From the NCBI GenBank assembly GCA_023457875.1, contig JAEXBC010000142.1, forward strand, positions 1 through 7,534: a DNA stretch of 7,534 bases. Direction: 5' to 3'. Position numbers and translations under genes: made by a program. This DNA comes from Bacillota bacterium (lineage in GTDB: Bacteria; Bacillota; Clostridia; Lachnospirales; Cellulosilyticaceae). The notes under the pieces are model-generated. The model was given only the letters and a program-made list of their open reading frames with translations. It searched no databases and was not told the origin of the DNA. Shown piece after piece: positions 1-6,777 of this stretch; position 1 is the first letter of the stretch, and each line of letters opens with the position of its first letter.

Positions 1-1
1 A

Positions 2-1873
2 GATATGTTTAATATGTTCTCTAATGGTGCTCAAACAGGTGTATTTGATATTGATAAGCTTGGTGATGCAGTAAAAGAGTTTGGTATAAGAGTGAAGGAT
101 GGCACTGCAGATGATGCATTTAAACAACTTGGACTCAATGCAGAGGAATTAAAGCAAAAGTTTAACCAGGGCGGAGAAGGGGCAAAAGAAGCCTTTCAAA
201 AAGTTAATTTGGCACTTGCTAATTGTGATGACAAAGTGGCTCAAAATGCTTTAGGTGTAACAATGTACGGTACCATGTGGGAAGACATGGGAGCAGATGC
301 AGTAGCAGCACTAGCCAATACGAATGGTGAATTTAATCAAACGCTAGATACAATGCAACAAATCAATAGTATCAAATATAATACTTTCTCACAAGCTATG
401 GCTGGTATCGGTAGGCAAATTGAAGTAGGTGTATTAATACCTATGGGTGAAAAGTTAATGCCGGTTATGAATGACTTTGCAAACTGGATTAATAGTAAAA
501 TGCCAGAAATTAAAAGCGCAATAGAAACAGCTATGAGCGTAATAGGAGACATCATTACAAGAGTAGGAGATATTATTTCTACATATGTGATACCAACGTT
601 TGATACAATGGTCAATTTTATAACTACTAATTGGCCAATAATACAAGAAACGTTTACCAACGTTTTTGGTGCTATTTTGGATGTGCTTCAGCCTGTAGCG
701 GATAATTTTTCTTCACTTGTACCACTTCTTGCAGGAGTAGTATCAGGAATAGTTGCTTTTGAAATACTTAGTGGGATTAGTGCTTTATGGTCTACATTTA
801 CAGGGATTATTACTGCAGCCCAAGGGGCTATTGCTGCAGCAGGAGGAGCACAAGCGTATTTTAATGGAGTATTAGCAGCTAATCCCATAGGCGTTGTTTG
901 CGTAGCTATTGCAGCATTAGTGGCAGCACTGGTTTACCTTTATCAAAATAATGAGCAAGTAAGAGTAGCTATAGACCAGGCATGGGCAGCGATCAAGGAA
1001 TGTTTTCAAGTAGCACTTGATGCAATTATTGAATTAGTCAACGGATTTGTAGAAGCATTTCAACAGTTTTGGGAGGCATATGGCGATAATATTACAGCTT
1101 ATATTCAAAGCGTATGGGATTTAATAGGACAGATATTTAAGACAGTATTTGATGCGATCAGAGATCTATTTAATATATTTTCAAAGGCTTTTCAGGGTGA
1201 TTGGAATGGCGTTTGGGAAGGTGTTAAAACTTTTGCTACTAATCTATGGGATAACTTAAAAGGTATTTTTAAGGCGTTGTTAGATACATTTGTTTCCTTC
1301 GTGGTTAATATAGGACCTATGCTTAAAGATGCAGCACAGGCAGCTTTTAATTTGCTTTGGGATGGAATCAAATTTGTTTGGGACAGTATAACAACGTGGA
1401 TTAGCAATATGTTAGATGGAATGGTAAAAACACTTACTAGCATAGGCTCAAGTTTATTTGATGCTGGAAAATCTATTTTTGAATACCTTTGGAATGGTAT
1501 TAAGCAAAAATGGGATGAAATATGCTCATGGGTAACAGATAAAGTTGATTGGCTCGCAGATAAGCTTACCTTTTGGGATAATGGGAAGAAAAAGATGGAG
1601 GATTCAGATGGTGAATCATCAAGTGGTAAATATGATGGCTCTCATGCTCTTGGATTAGATTATGTGCCTTTTGACAACTACCTAGCCAACTTACACAAAG
1701 GAGAGATGGTACTTACAGAAAAACAAGCAGAAGATTATCGATATAGTCAAAATCAGAGCAAAACAGTAGTTAATCAAACAGATAATAGCAAATTAGAAGC
1801 GTTAATGCAAAAGGTAATAATAGCAATAGAGACGTTACCCAGAAGGCAAAAGATAGAAAATAATAAGGCTTAA
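2..1873 (+). CDS. Phage tail tape measure protein, C-terminal part (5' partial)
   Basis: This is the C-terminal part of the tape measure protein, the long protein inside the tail tube that sets tail length and assists DNA delivery. The frame is open to the left edge and the first Met (nt 5) sits inside what looks like a conserved core (MFNMFSNGAQTGVFDIDKL), so the true start is upstream. Numbering from that Met, the core-like region spans about 1-160. A hydrophobic, Ala/Gly-rich segment at about 238-313 could insert in the membrane during DNA ejection. Trp-rich amphipathic helices with a 44-residue imperfect repeat follow at about 360-525. A short polar Ser/Gly linker leads to a C-terminal motif at about 547-580 (SHALGLDYVPFDNYLANLHK) that is typical of tape measure proteins of Gram-positive phages. 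No lysozyme or peptidase motif is visible in this part. The stop codon is followed directly by the Shine-Dalgarno site of the next gene. The family call is firm; full length is unknown. Confidence 0.93.
   Translation, partial: DMFNMFSNGAQTGVFDIDKLGDAVKEFGIRVKDGTADDAFKQLGLNAEELKQKFNQGGEGAKEAFQKVNLALANCDDKVAQNALGVTMYGTMWEDMGADAVAALANTNGEFNQTLDTMQQINSIKYNTFSQAMAGIGRQIEVGVLIPMGEKLMPVMNDFANWINSKMPEIKSAIETAMSVIGDIITRVGDIISTYVIPTFDTMVNFITTNWPIIQETFTNVFGAILDVLQPVADNFSSLVPLLAGVVSGIVAFEILSGISALWSTFTGIITAAQGAIAAAGGAQAYFNGVLAANPIGVVCVAIAALVAALVYLYQNNEQVRVAIDQAWAAIKECFQVALDAIIELVNGFVEAFQQFWEAYGDNITAYIQSVWDLIGQIFKTVFDAIRDLFNIFSKAFQGDWNGVWEGVKTFATNLWDNLKGIFKALLDTFVSFVVNIGPMLKDAAQAAFNLLWDGIKFVWDSITTWISNMLDGMVKTLTSIGSSLFDAGKSIFEYLWNGIKQKWDEICSWVTDKVDWLADKLTFWDNGKKKMEDSDGESSSGKYDGSHALGLDYVPFDNYLANLHKGEMVLTEKQAEDYRYSQNQSKTVVNQTDNSKLEALMQKVIIAIETLPRRQKIENNKA
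1322..1534 (+). repeat. 44-residue imperfect repeat in tape measure C-terminus
   Basis: Residues 440-466 and 484-510 of the tape measure fragment align without gaps at an offset of 44 residues. Both contain the pattern L-x-D-A-x4-F-x2-LW-x-GIK-x2-WD-x-I-x2-W, with about 13 of 27 positions identical. Spaced Trp and aromatic positions are a known habit of tape measure repeats and are thought to pack against the tail tube. The repeat is visible only at protein level; the DNA has diverged. Confidence 0.7.
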
Positions 1874-1878
1874 GGAGG
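1872..1878 (+). promoter_or_regulatory. Ribosome binding site across tape measure stop codon
   Basis: AAGGAGG begins inside the tape measure TAA stop (1871-1873) and lies 7 bases before a TTG codon at 1886. It is the only good site near the start of the long downstream frame, so it decides the TTG start and implies coupled translation. Confidence 0.85.
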
Positions 1879-1885
1879 AATAACT

Positions 1886-4471
1886 TTGGGACAATTAAAT
1901 AAGTGCTTTTATGCTAATCAAAGTGTATTTGTGGATACTTATTCGGATAATACTGAATTAAATCAATCTCTTAGCTATGATGGGGATGTAAGGTTTTCCC
2001 TAATTGGTTTTAATATGAGTGATATTAAAGCAGTTATAGCCACAATTCCTTCTTATGCTAAAACTGTATTAAACCTACATACACAAAGCTATAGTAATCC
2101 TCCCGATATAGGCAAAATAACGCAGTCATGGAATGAATCAGCAGTTACCTATGATAATTATCCAGTGTGGCAAGCAATACATAGAAGAAGTATTAATCCT
2201 TCATATAGTGCTAATACATGGATTAAAGTAATTATTAACAATTTACTAATTGCTTCAGGGGAAAGCTATGGTATATGTTTGTTTAATGGCTATGCCGATT
2301 CACCAGCCCCAAGTGGTAGATTTGATTCCACGCGAACGTCATTTGCACCTTATATTACGTTTGAATGGGATGATGTATCTATTACAGATTTTTCAGTAAC
2401 AAATGCAACGAAGACTATTTATGAAGATACAATAATTGTCCTTAAAGGTAATCACATCACAAAATGGGACATCTTTAATAATGGGAAAAAGGTAGCTTCT
2501 AATGTCTACGTAATACCAAAGGAAAAACTTGTAGTAGGAGAAAATCAAATATCTATTAAGGCCTATGATGATTATGGAGCAGTAGCGGAATCTAAGATTA
2601 TCTCAATTAAGCTTAATACCATATCCCCAACGGTAAGTAATTTAGTCGTTGAAAATGAGCGTTTACTAATCGATGATTACACAACATTATCTTGGCAATC
2701 CAATTTACAGGAAAAAGTGAATATATACAACAATGATAAATTGATAATGACCATAGATGGAACAGTGACGATGGCCGTGTTGGCAAAAGGGAAATTAGTT
2801 GTTGGTACGAATAGGATTAAGGTCGAAGTTGTCAAAAAAGGAATAGTAGGAATGGTCAATAGTGATACTTTTGCTAGTGTGTCGTCAAGTATAACTTTAA
2901 AACGGATCAATCCTAGTGTGGGTAATCTTGTGATATCTGATACTAATATTGACAATATTATTGAGGCAAGCTGGGAGTCAGAAAATCAAAGTAAATTTGA
3001 ATTTTTCCAAGATAGCAAGTTAATTGCTAGTGGAACCACTCAACAAAGCATTCAACTTTGCCAAGGCATTTTGTCTATTGGTACAAGCGTAATTAGATTA
3101 AAAGTCCATTATGAGAGCGGATTCGATATTATAACAGCAGAAACTACTAAAGATATAGTATTCAAGAAAAATGTTCCTATTATTTATAATCTTGAGCCTG
3201 CTAATTTAAACATAAACATAGATGAAATGGTAACTATAACCTTTGAAACAAATGAATTTTGTCATAAGTGGGAGTTGACTGCAGGAGGACTTAATACAAA
3301 GGGCACAAATGAACGTTCCGTTAGCTTTGGAAAAAATGTATTTGTGCAAGGTGATAATGAATTAAACTTAAAGATTTATTATAGTCCAGAATATAATCCA
3401 AATGAGATTAGAATAGCTTCCAAAAATGTAAAGTTTAATGGTTATGGAACACCTAATCCACCTATTATGGATGGTAATACCATTTATGCGACAGCTACTC
3501 CGATTATTTTGTGGAAGGCCGATGGACAGGTTGAGTATCATCTATTAGTAATAGATGAAGAAACACAAGAGCTTATAGAAGAGAAAAAAATTATCACAAC
3601 AGATCAAGGCATAGCTTTAGCTACCTTGGACGATAACAAAGCCTATGAGATTCACCTGGCCATAAAAAATAAGTACGGTATTTGGAGTCAATATGCCATC
3701 AAAAGAATAGAAACACATTTTAATGAAATTGTGTTACCAGATTTTGCATTGTTTGAAAGTGAAACAAGTGTTTATATAACAATAAATGGGATTCAAGACA
3801 TAAATTTTAATACACTAAGTATTTATCGTAAAACAGAATATGAAAACAAATGGCTTGAGATTGCTGATAACTGTAATGTTGAAGATAATGTCATTGACTA
3901 TACTTGTCCTGCAAATACTGAATTAAGCTATAAAATACGTGTATATGATAAAGACGGAGCTTATAGGGACAGTGACATCAAAACAATTAGAATAGGTTTA
4001 TTACACTACGTATTAACTAATATGCAGGATCCAGATAAGAATTTTAGACTTATTAATACCAGTCCAAGTTGGGATATTAATAATGAATTTGTTCAAAAGG
4101 TCTATGCAGGAGCGAGGGCTCCTAGAGTATTTAAGGGGAAAACCAATTATAAGACAGGTAACTTATCAGTGACATTAAGAAATGCTGAAGCAATTGAATT
4201 TTTGGACTTCATAGATAATGGTAATGATTACAATTTATTTTGTTTAAGAGACAGGCGGGGAGAAAAGCTTTTTGTAATAGCTCAATTAGTAGCTATAACG
4301 CCCTATGGATACTATAAGCAAATAGTTGCTTTGAAGTTAGTTGAAGTGAATTTCAAAGAAACTAGAATGTACACAGGCAGTGGATATAAAAAGCTTACTT
4401 ACCTTAATGGAGAATACTATCTTGATGGAAGTATTTGTTTAAGTGGAGAGGATGAAAATGCAACAATATAA
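1886..4471 (+). CDS. Mosaic tail protein: DNRLRE/CBM96-like, Ig repeats, Dit-like C-terminus
   Basis: Predicted structural tail protein of 861 residues, with a TTG start set by AAGGAGG 7 bases upstream. Residues about 6-161 match the DNRLRE (CBM96-like) pattern: an early V-x-DTY strand, a central ITQSW...VTYDNYP motif at 78-93 and a closing FDSTRTSFAPYITFEW at 146-161. Four related Ig-like beta repeats follow (about 165-245, 247-340, 342-428, 430-518), then two FN3-like domains (about 522-612, 615-703). The last domain, about 706-825, carries LRDRRGEKLFVIAQLVAI then VALKLVEVNFKE, resembling the beta barrel of distal-tail/hub proteins in Gram-positive phages. Position between tape measure and hub genes is where Dit normally lies, so I infer that the C-terminal domain attaches to the tail tip and the N-terminal part binds surface glycan. 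No signal peptide or membrane segment is seen. The DNRLRE call is good, the repeat boundaries approximate, and the Dit-like assignment tentative. Confidence 0.8.
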   Translation: MGQLNKCFYANQSVFVDTYSDNTELNQSLSYDGDVRFSLIGFNMSDIKAVIATIPSYAKTVLNLHTQSYSNPPDIGKITQSWNESAVTYDNYPVWQAIHRRSINPSYSANTWIKVIINNLLIASGESYGICLFNGYADSPAPSGRFDSTRTSFAPYITFEWDDVSITDFSVTNATKTIYEDTIIVLKGNHITKWDIFNNGKKVASNVYVIPKEKLVVGENQISIKAYDDYGAVAESKIISIKLNTISPTVSNLVVENERLLIDDYTTLSWQSNLQEKVNIYNNDKLIMTIDGTVTMAVLAKGKLVVGTNRIKVEVVKKGIVGMVNSDTFASVSSSITLKRINPSVGNLVISDTNIDNIIEASWESENQSKFEFFQDSKLIASGTTQQSIQLCQGILSIGTSVIRLKVHYESGFDIITAETTKDIVFKKNVPIIYNLEPANLNINIDEMVTITFETNEFCHKWELTAGGLNTKGTNERSVSFGKNVFVQGDNELNLKIYYSPEYNPNEIRIASKNVKFNGYGTPNPPIMDGNTIYATATPIILWKADGQVEYHLLVIDEETQELIEEKKIITTDQGIALATLDDNKAYEIHLAIKNKYGIWSQYAIKRIETHFNEIVLPDFALFESETSVYITINGIQDINFNTLSIYRKTEYENKWLEIADNCNVEDNVIDYTCPANTELSYKIRVYDKDGAYRDSDIKTIRIGLLHYVLTNMQDPDKNFRLINTSPSWDINNEFVQKVYAGARAPRVFKGKTNYKTGNLSVTLRNAEAIEFLDFIDNGNDYNLFCLRDRRGEKLFVIAQLVAITPYGYYKQIVALKLVEVNFKETRMYTGSGYKKLTYLNGEYYLDGSICLSGEDENATI
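2378..3439 (+). repeat. Four tandem Ig-like domain repeats
   Basis: Residues about 165-518 of the mosaic tail protein contain four units of roughly 80-95 residues. Each runs: a Val/Leu-rich first strand (SPTVSNLVV, NPSVGNLVI, VPIIYNLEP), a strand with an aromatic residue (LSWQSN, ASWESE, ITFETN), a hydrophobic KLI/KKV hairpin, then a loop and strand of the form KLVVGENQISIKAY, KLVVGTNRIKVEVV, LSIGTSVIRLKVHY, FVQGDNELNLKIYY. The match is at protein level only, which suggests old duplication rather than recent expansion. Confidence 0.7.
4445..4451 (+). promoter_or_regulatory. Ribosome binding site of the tail hub gene
   Basis: GGAGAGG lies inside the end of the upstream gene, 6 bases before ATG 4458. 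In-frame candidates at GTG 4443 and ATG 4452 overlap or directly abut this site, so they are poor starts. I therefore place the hub start at 4458. Confidence 0.7.
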
Positions 4472-5477
4472 CACCCATTATTTTGAATTCTACGATATAA
4501 GTAGTTATCTATCTCAGCCTCAAAAAATTGAATGTATCGAAGGAGGTAGCATTAGTTATAACAGTTTAGATAGTTTAAAAATTAGTGCGAGCCTCACGGT
4601 CAACATTTCAAATGATGAAACATTTAGTGCAAAGAAAATAAGGATTTACTGTGTACTAAATGGCATGAGCTCACCATTGGGGACATTTTTAATAGCTACG
4701 CCTTCAAGTGATTTTGAGGTAGTGCAGAGCATAGACGTAACTTGCTATAGCACGTTGTGGCCAGTAAAAGTTAATAAATGTGATGAAAGATATTTCATTC
4801 CTAAAGGGACAAATGTAGTTAATGAGGTAAAGAGGTTATTATTAGGCTATGAATATACTGTAAATATTCCTAGTTCATCTAAAACTACAAGTATAGATCA
4901 AGAGTTCAAAATAGGTACAAGTCATTTGGAAATAATAAACAGTTTACTTGATAGCATTGGATATTCAAGTTTATATGAAGATTTTGAGGGGAATTATTGT
5001 GCTAGAGAATACATATTGCCAGAAAACAGGGAGACAGAGATTATTTATGATAAAGATGACATAGATAATATCCTTGAGATTAATTGCAAAAGTGAGCTTG
5101 ATTTATTTAATATCCCTAACAAGTTTATAAGATATGTTAATGATCCAGAGATAGAATTAGCAGCTATTTATACCAATATTTATGGTGTGACAGGAACAGA
5201 GCGTACAGGAATAGTTAATGTTGATGCACGGGAAGTAAAGGATGTAGCGGATTATGATACATTATATCTGTTATGTAAGAAGGCAGCTGCGGAGGCAACA
5301 AGTATCTATCATAAAGTAACTATCTATACAGCTATTAATCCAGAACATTTATATCTAAATTGCATTCAGCTAAATCATCATCAATGTAGAGGTAAATATA
5401 TTGAAACATCATGGGAAATAGAATTAAGTACAGGAGGCACAATGACACATCATTTAAGGGAGGAGATAGCTTGCTAA
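4458..5477 (+). CDS. Tail hub / baseplate protein, gp27/XkdQ-like
   Basis: Predicted protein of 339 residues that would form the tail hub, the ring closing the tube that carries the fibre. Visible family-type features are an N-terminal stretch GGSISYNSLDSLKISASLTV at 29-48 and RIYCVLNGMSSPLGTFLIA at 62-80, which together match the first barrel of gp27-like hubs. A middle helical part (about 118-170) follows, then NIPNKFIRYVNDPE at 218-231, a conserved hinge in Gram-positive phage hub proteins. The C-terminal strand pair ends WEIELSTGGTMTHHL (319-333). The gene overlaps the upstream gene by 14 bases and the downstream gene by 7, which implies translational coupling. Position after the Dit-like gene corresponds to Tal, but at 339 residues it lacks the long C-terminal extension with peptidase or fibre domains found in many Tal proteins. 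Start chosen by Shine-Dalgarno spacing; GTG 4443 would add five residues. Confidence 0.78.
   Translation: MQQYNTHYFEFYDISSYLSQPQKIECIEGGSISYNSLDSLKISASLTVNISNDETFSAKKIRIYCVLNGMSSPLGTFLIATPSSDFEVVQSIDVTCYSTLWPVKVNKCDERYFIPKGTNVVNEVKRLLLGYEYTVNIPSSSKTTSIDQEFKIGTSHLEIINSLLDSIGYSSLYEDFEGNYCAREYILPENRETEIIYDKDDIDNILEINCKSELDLFNIPNKFIRYVNDPEIELAAIYTNIYGVTGTERTGIVNVDAREVKDVADYDTLYLLCKKAAAEATSIYHKVTIYTAINPEHLYLNCIQLNHHQCRGKYIETSWEIELSTGGTMTHHLREEIAC
5459..5463 (+). promoter_or_regulatory. Ribosome binding site deciding a TTG start at 5471
   Basis: GGAGG within AAGGGAGGAG lies 7 bases before TTG 5471. The upstream in-frame ATG 5411 has no comparable site and lies deep within the hub gene, so the short reading from 5471 is preferred. 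Confidence 0.8.
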
Positions 5478-5650
5478 GATTTGCAAAAGTAACAACTACA
5501 AATGGTGCAAACTGTAGAATAACATTTATAGGTGAAAAAGTAGAAAGCCAAATGAATTATTATAGAATCGAAAGCTATTCTCCTAAATTAGGTGACATGG
5601 TAGCTGTAGATGAGCATTCAAAAATAATTATCGGGAAGGTGGTGAAATAG
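5471..5650 (+). CDS. Small tail-tip protein, probable beta barrel (59 aa)
   Basis: A 59-residue protein of unassigned function. It reads as alternating short beta strands: LRFAKVTTTNGANCRITFIG, then NYYRIESYSPKLGDMVAVDE, then KIIIGKVVK. The pattern V-T-T-x-NGA-x-C-x-ITF, a central YYRIESYSPKLGDMV and a final IIIGKV is what a small OB-fold or similar barrel would show. Comparable tiny proteins often sit between hub and fibre genes in Gram-positive siphophages. An ATG at 5411 would give 79 residues, but its first 20 are basic and polar, unlike the rest, and simply read the hub gene in another frame; the strong Shine-Dalgarno site supports TTG 5471. It overlaps the hub stop by 7 bases and its own stop touches the fibre start. 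A tip-plug or hub-completing role is inference from position and fold. Confidence 0.75.
   Translation: MLRFAKVTTTNGANCRITFIGEKVESQMNYYRIESYSPKLGDMVAVDEHSKIIIGKVVK
5636..5644 (+). promoter_or_regulatory. Weak ribosome binding site of the tail fibre gene
   Basis: AAGGTGGTG ends 6 bases before GTG 5651 and lies inside the small barrel gene. It is weaker than the other sites here, and the fibre GTG directly follows the upstream TAG, so fibre translation may depend on ribosomes finishing the preceding gene. Confidence 0.65.
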
Positions 5651-6763
5651 GTGCCTTACAATAACGTTATCAGACAATTGACAGTAGATGACAAAAATCA
5701 CGCTGATATATTTAATGCAGTAATTACAAAGCTTCTTGAAAACACAGATTATAATAAACGTAAAATTGAAGAACTAACCATTCAATTACAAGAAGTATTG
5801 AATCAATTTAGTGGCTATTTGACAACAGAAGAACTTATAACACTACTAGAAAAAGGTATCAAGGGAGATCCAGGCAAAGATGGGATTACATATACGTTCA
5901 CATTTGATGATTTAACAGATGAGCAGAAAGCAACTATTAAAGGAGAAAAAGGCGATCCAGGGGTACCAGGAAAAAATGGAGAGCCAGGAATACCAGGAAA
6001 AGATGGGTTAACAACATCAATCACTGTTAATGGTAAAACTTATACTCAAGTCGAAGGAAATATATTATTGCCAGAATATCCTACTGCATTGCCTGCGAGT
6101 GATGTATATGCTTGGGCAAAAGCAAGTACAAAACCTAGTTATACAGCAAGTGAAGTTGGTGCATTAGGCGCCAATGAAACAGCGGTAAATGCGGCCAAAG
6201 TAAATAACCTCACTGTATTAACTGCGGTACCAGCCAACGCTAAATTTACAGATACCACTTATGGGTTGGCTACAACCACTGCAAATGGGCTTATGAGTGC
6301 AGCGCAAGTAACTTCTTTAAATACTGCAGTAACTGATATAGCAAGTTTAAAAACTACGTCCGTTAATGGAAAATCTACGGTAGCGACGGCCATTAACGGA
6401 GTTTTAGGAACCTCTTTAACGTCTGCTACTAGCTATGCTGATATGGCTTATTATATTGGCACTATGGCTAAGAAATTATCCATTTCTAGTATGTCTGACT
6501 TAGGAGCCACAACAAATTCATTTAGTGGTTATTTGGTATATATAATAGTGCTGACTGATAAAGACACAAATACAATGGAATTGATAATATATGGAAATTA
6601 TTATATGACCTTATTAAAAAAGGATGGTAGTGTATCAACTAGTCAGGGGACTTCTTATGACATATATCATACAGATACATCTGCCTTTATAATTTTTACT
6701 GATTTGACTACGTCAGTAAGAACTAAAAATAGTTATAGGTACCATATGTTCGGTTTGAAATAG
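5651..6763 (+). CDS. Collagen-like phage tail fibre protein
   Basis: Predicted 370-residue trimeric fibre projecting from the tail tip and probably contacting the host. The GTG start is set by spacing and by adjacency to the upstream stop. The N-terminus (about 14-55, HADIFNAVITKLLENTDYN then heptad-like sequence) matches the attachment and coiled-coil segment of Gram-positive phage fibres. Gly-x-y triplets occur at 69-78 and 98-119, separated by a 19-residue non-collagen insert containing FTFDDLTDEQKATIK. Residues about 147-224 contain common fibre motifs: VYAWAKASTKPSYTASEVGA, then AVPANAKFTDTTYGL and TANGLMSAAQVTSLN. Residues 238-272 match another shared motif, GKSTVATAINGVLG...SYADMAYYIGTM. 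The last 95 residues are beta-rich with many Tyr and Thr and are not recognised; this is the candidate receptor-binding tip. No intramolecular chaperone or enzyme motif is seen. The fibre assignment is secure; the receptor is unknown. Confidence 0.9.
   Translation: MPYNNVIRQLTVDDKNHADIFNAVITKLLENTDYNKRKIEELTIQLQEVLNQFSGYLTTEELITLLEKGIKGDPGKDGITYTFTFDDLTDEQKATIKGEKGDPGVPGKNGEPGIPGKDGLTTSITVNGKTYTQVEGNILLPEYPTALPASDVYAWAKASTKPSYTASEVGALGANETAVNAAKVNNLTVLTAVPANAKFTDTTYGLATTTANGLMSAAQVTSLNTAVTDIASLKTTSVNGKSTVATAINGVLGTSLTSATSYADMAYYIGTMAKKLSISSMSDLGATTNSFSGYLVYIIVLTDKDTNTMELIIYGNYYMTLLKKDGSVSTSQGTSYDIYHTDTSAFIIFTDLTTSVRTKNSYRYHMFGLK
5855..6007 (+). repeat. Collagen-like Gly-x-y repeats with one interruption
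   Basis: The fibre has three triplets plus Gly (GIKGDPGKDG), an insert of 19 residues, then seven triplets plus Gly (98-119: GEKGDPGVPGKNGEPGIPGK and on). Within it a 16-base direct repeat, TACCAGGAAAAxATGG, occurs at 5964-5979 and 5991-6006 with 15 of 16 bases identical and a 27-base (nine-codon) offset. Slippage between the copies would remove or add three triplets without shifting the frame. Confidence 0.85.
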
Positions 6764-6768
6764 AGGAG
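6762..6768 (+). promoter_or_regulatory. Ribosome binding site deciding a TTG start at 6778
   Basis: AGAGGAG overlaps the fibre TAG stop (6761-6763) and its GGAG core ends 9 bases before TTG 6778. The in-frame ATG 6769 starts right after the site with no spacing, so it is an unlikely initiator despite being ATG. Confidence 0.75.
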
Positions 6769-6777
6769 ATGATTATA

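Noticed and set aside
337..660. Hydrophobic reading frame on the minus strand, 107 residues
   Set aside because: It is antisense to a clear tape measure coding region, has no Shine-Dalgarno site, and its hydrophobic composition follows from the complement of AT-rich codons.
813..839. Inverted repeat CTGCAGC ... GCTGCAG
   Set aside because: It falls in Ala-rich codons (GCA/GCT) of the tape measure, has no U-tract, and is mid-gene; best explained by codon repetition.
2677..2955. Minus-strand reading frame of 92 residues within the mosaic tail protein
   Set aside because: It lies wholly antisense to an intact domain-bearing gene, and no recognisable motif was seen in it.
5411..5470. N-terminal extension of the 59-residue protein from ATG 5411
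   Set aside because: It lacks a good ribosome site, overlaps the hub gene in another frame by 67 bases, and its sequence is unlike the compact strand-rich remainder.
5815..6024. Minus-strand frame with Pro/Gly-Ser repeats
   Set aside because: Its periodicity is the reverse complement of the collagen Gly-x-y codons, not independent coding.
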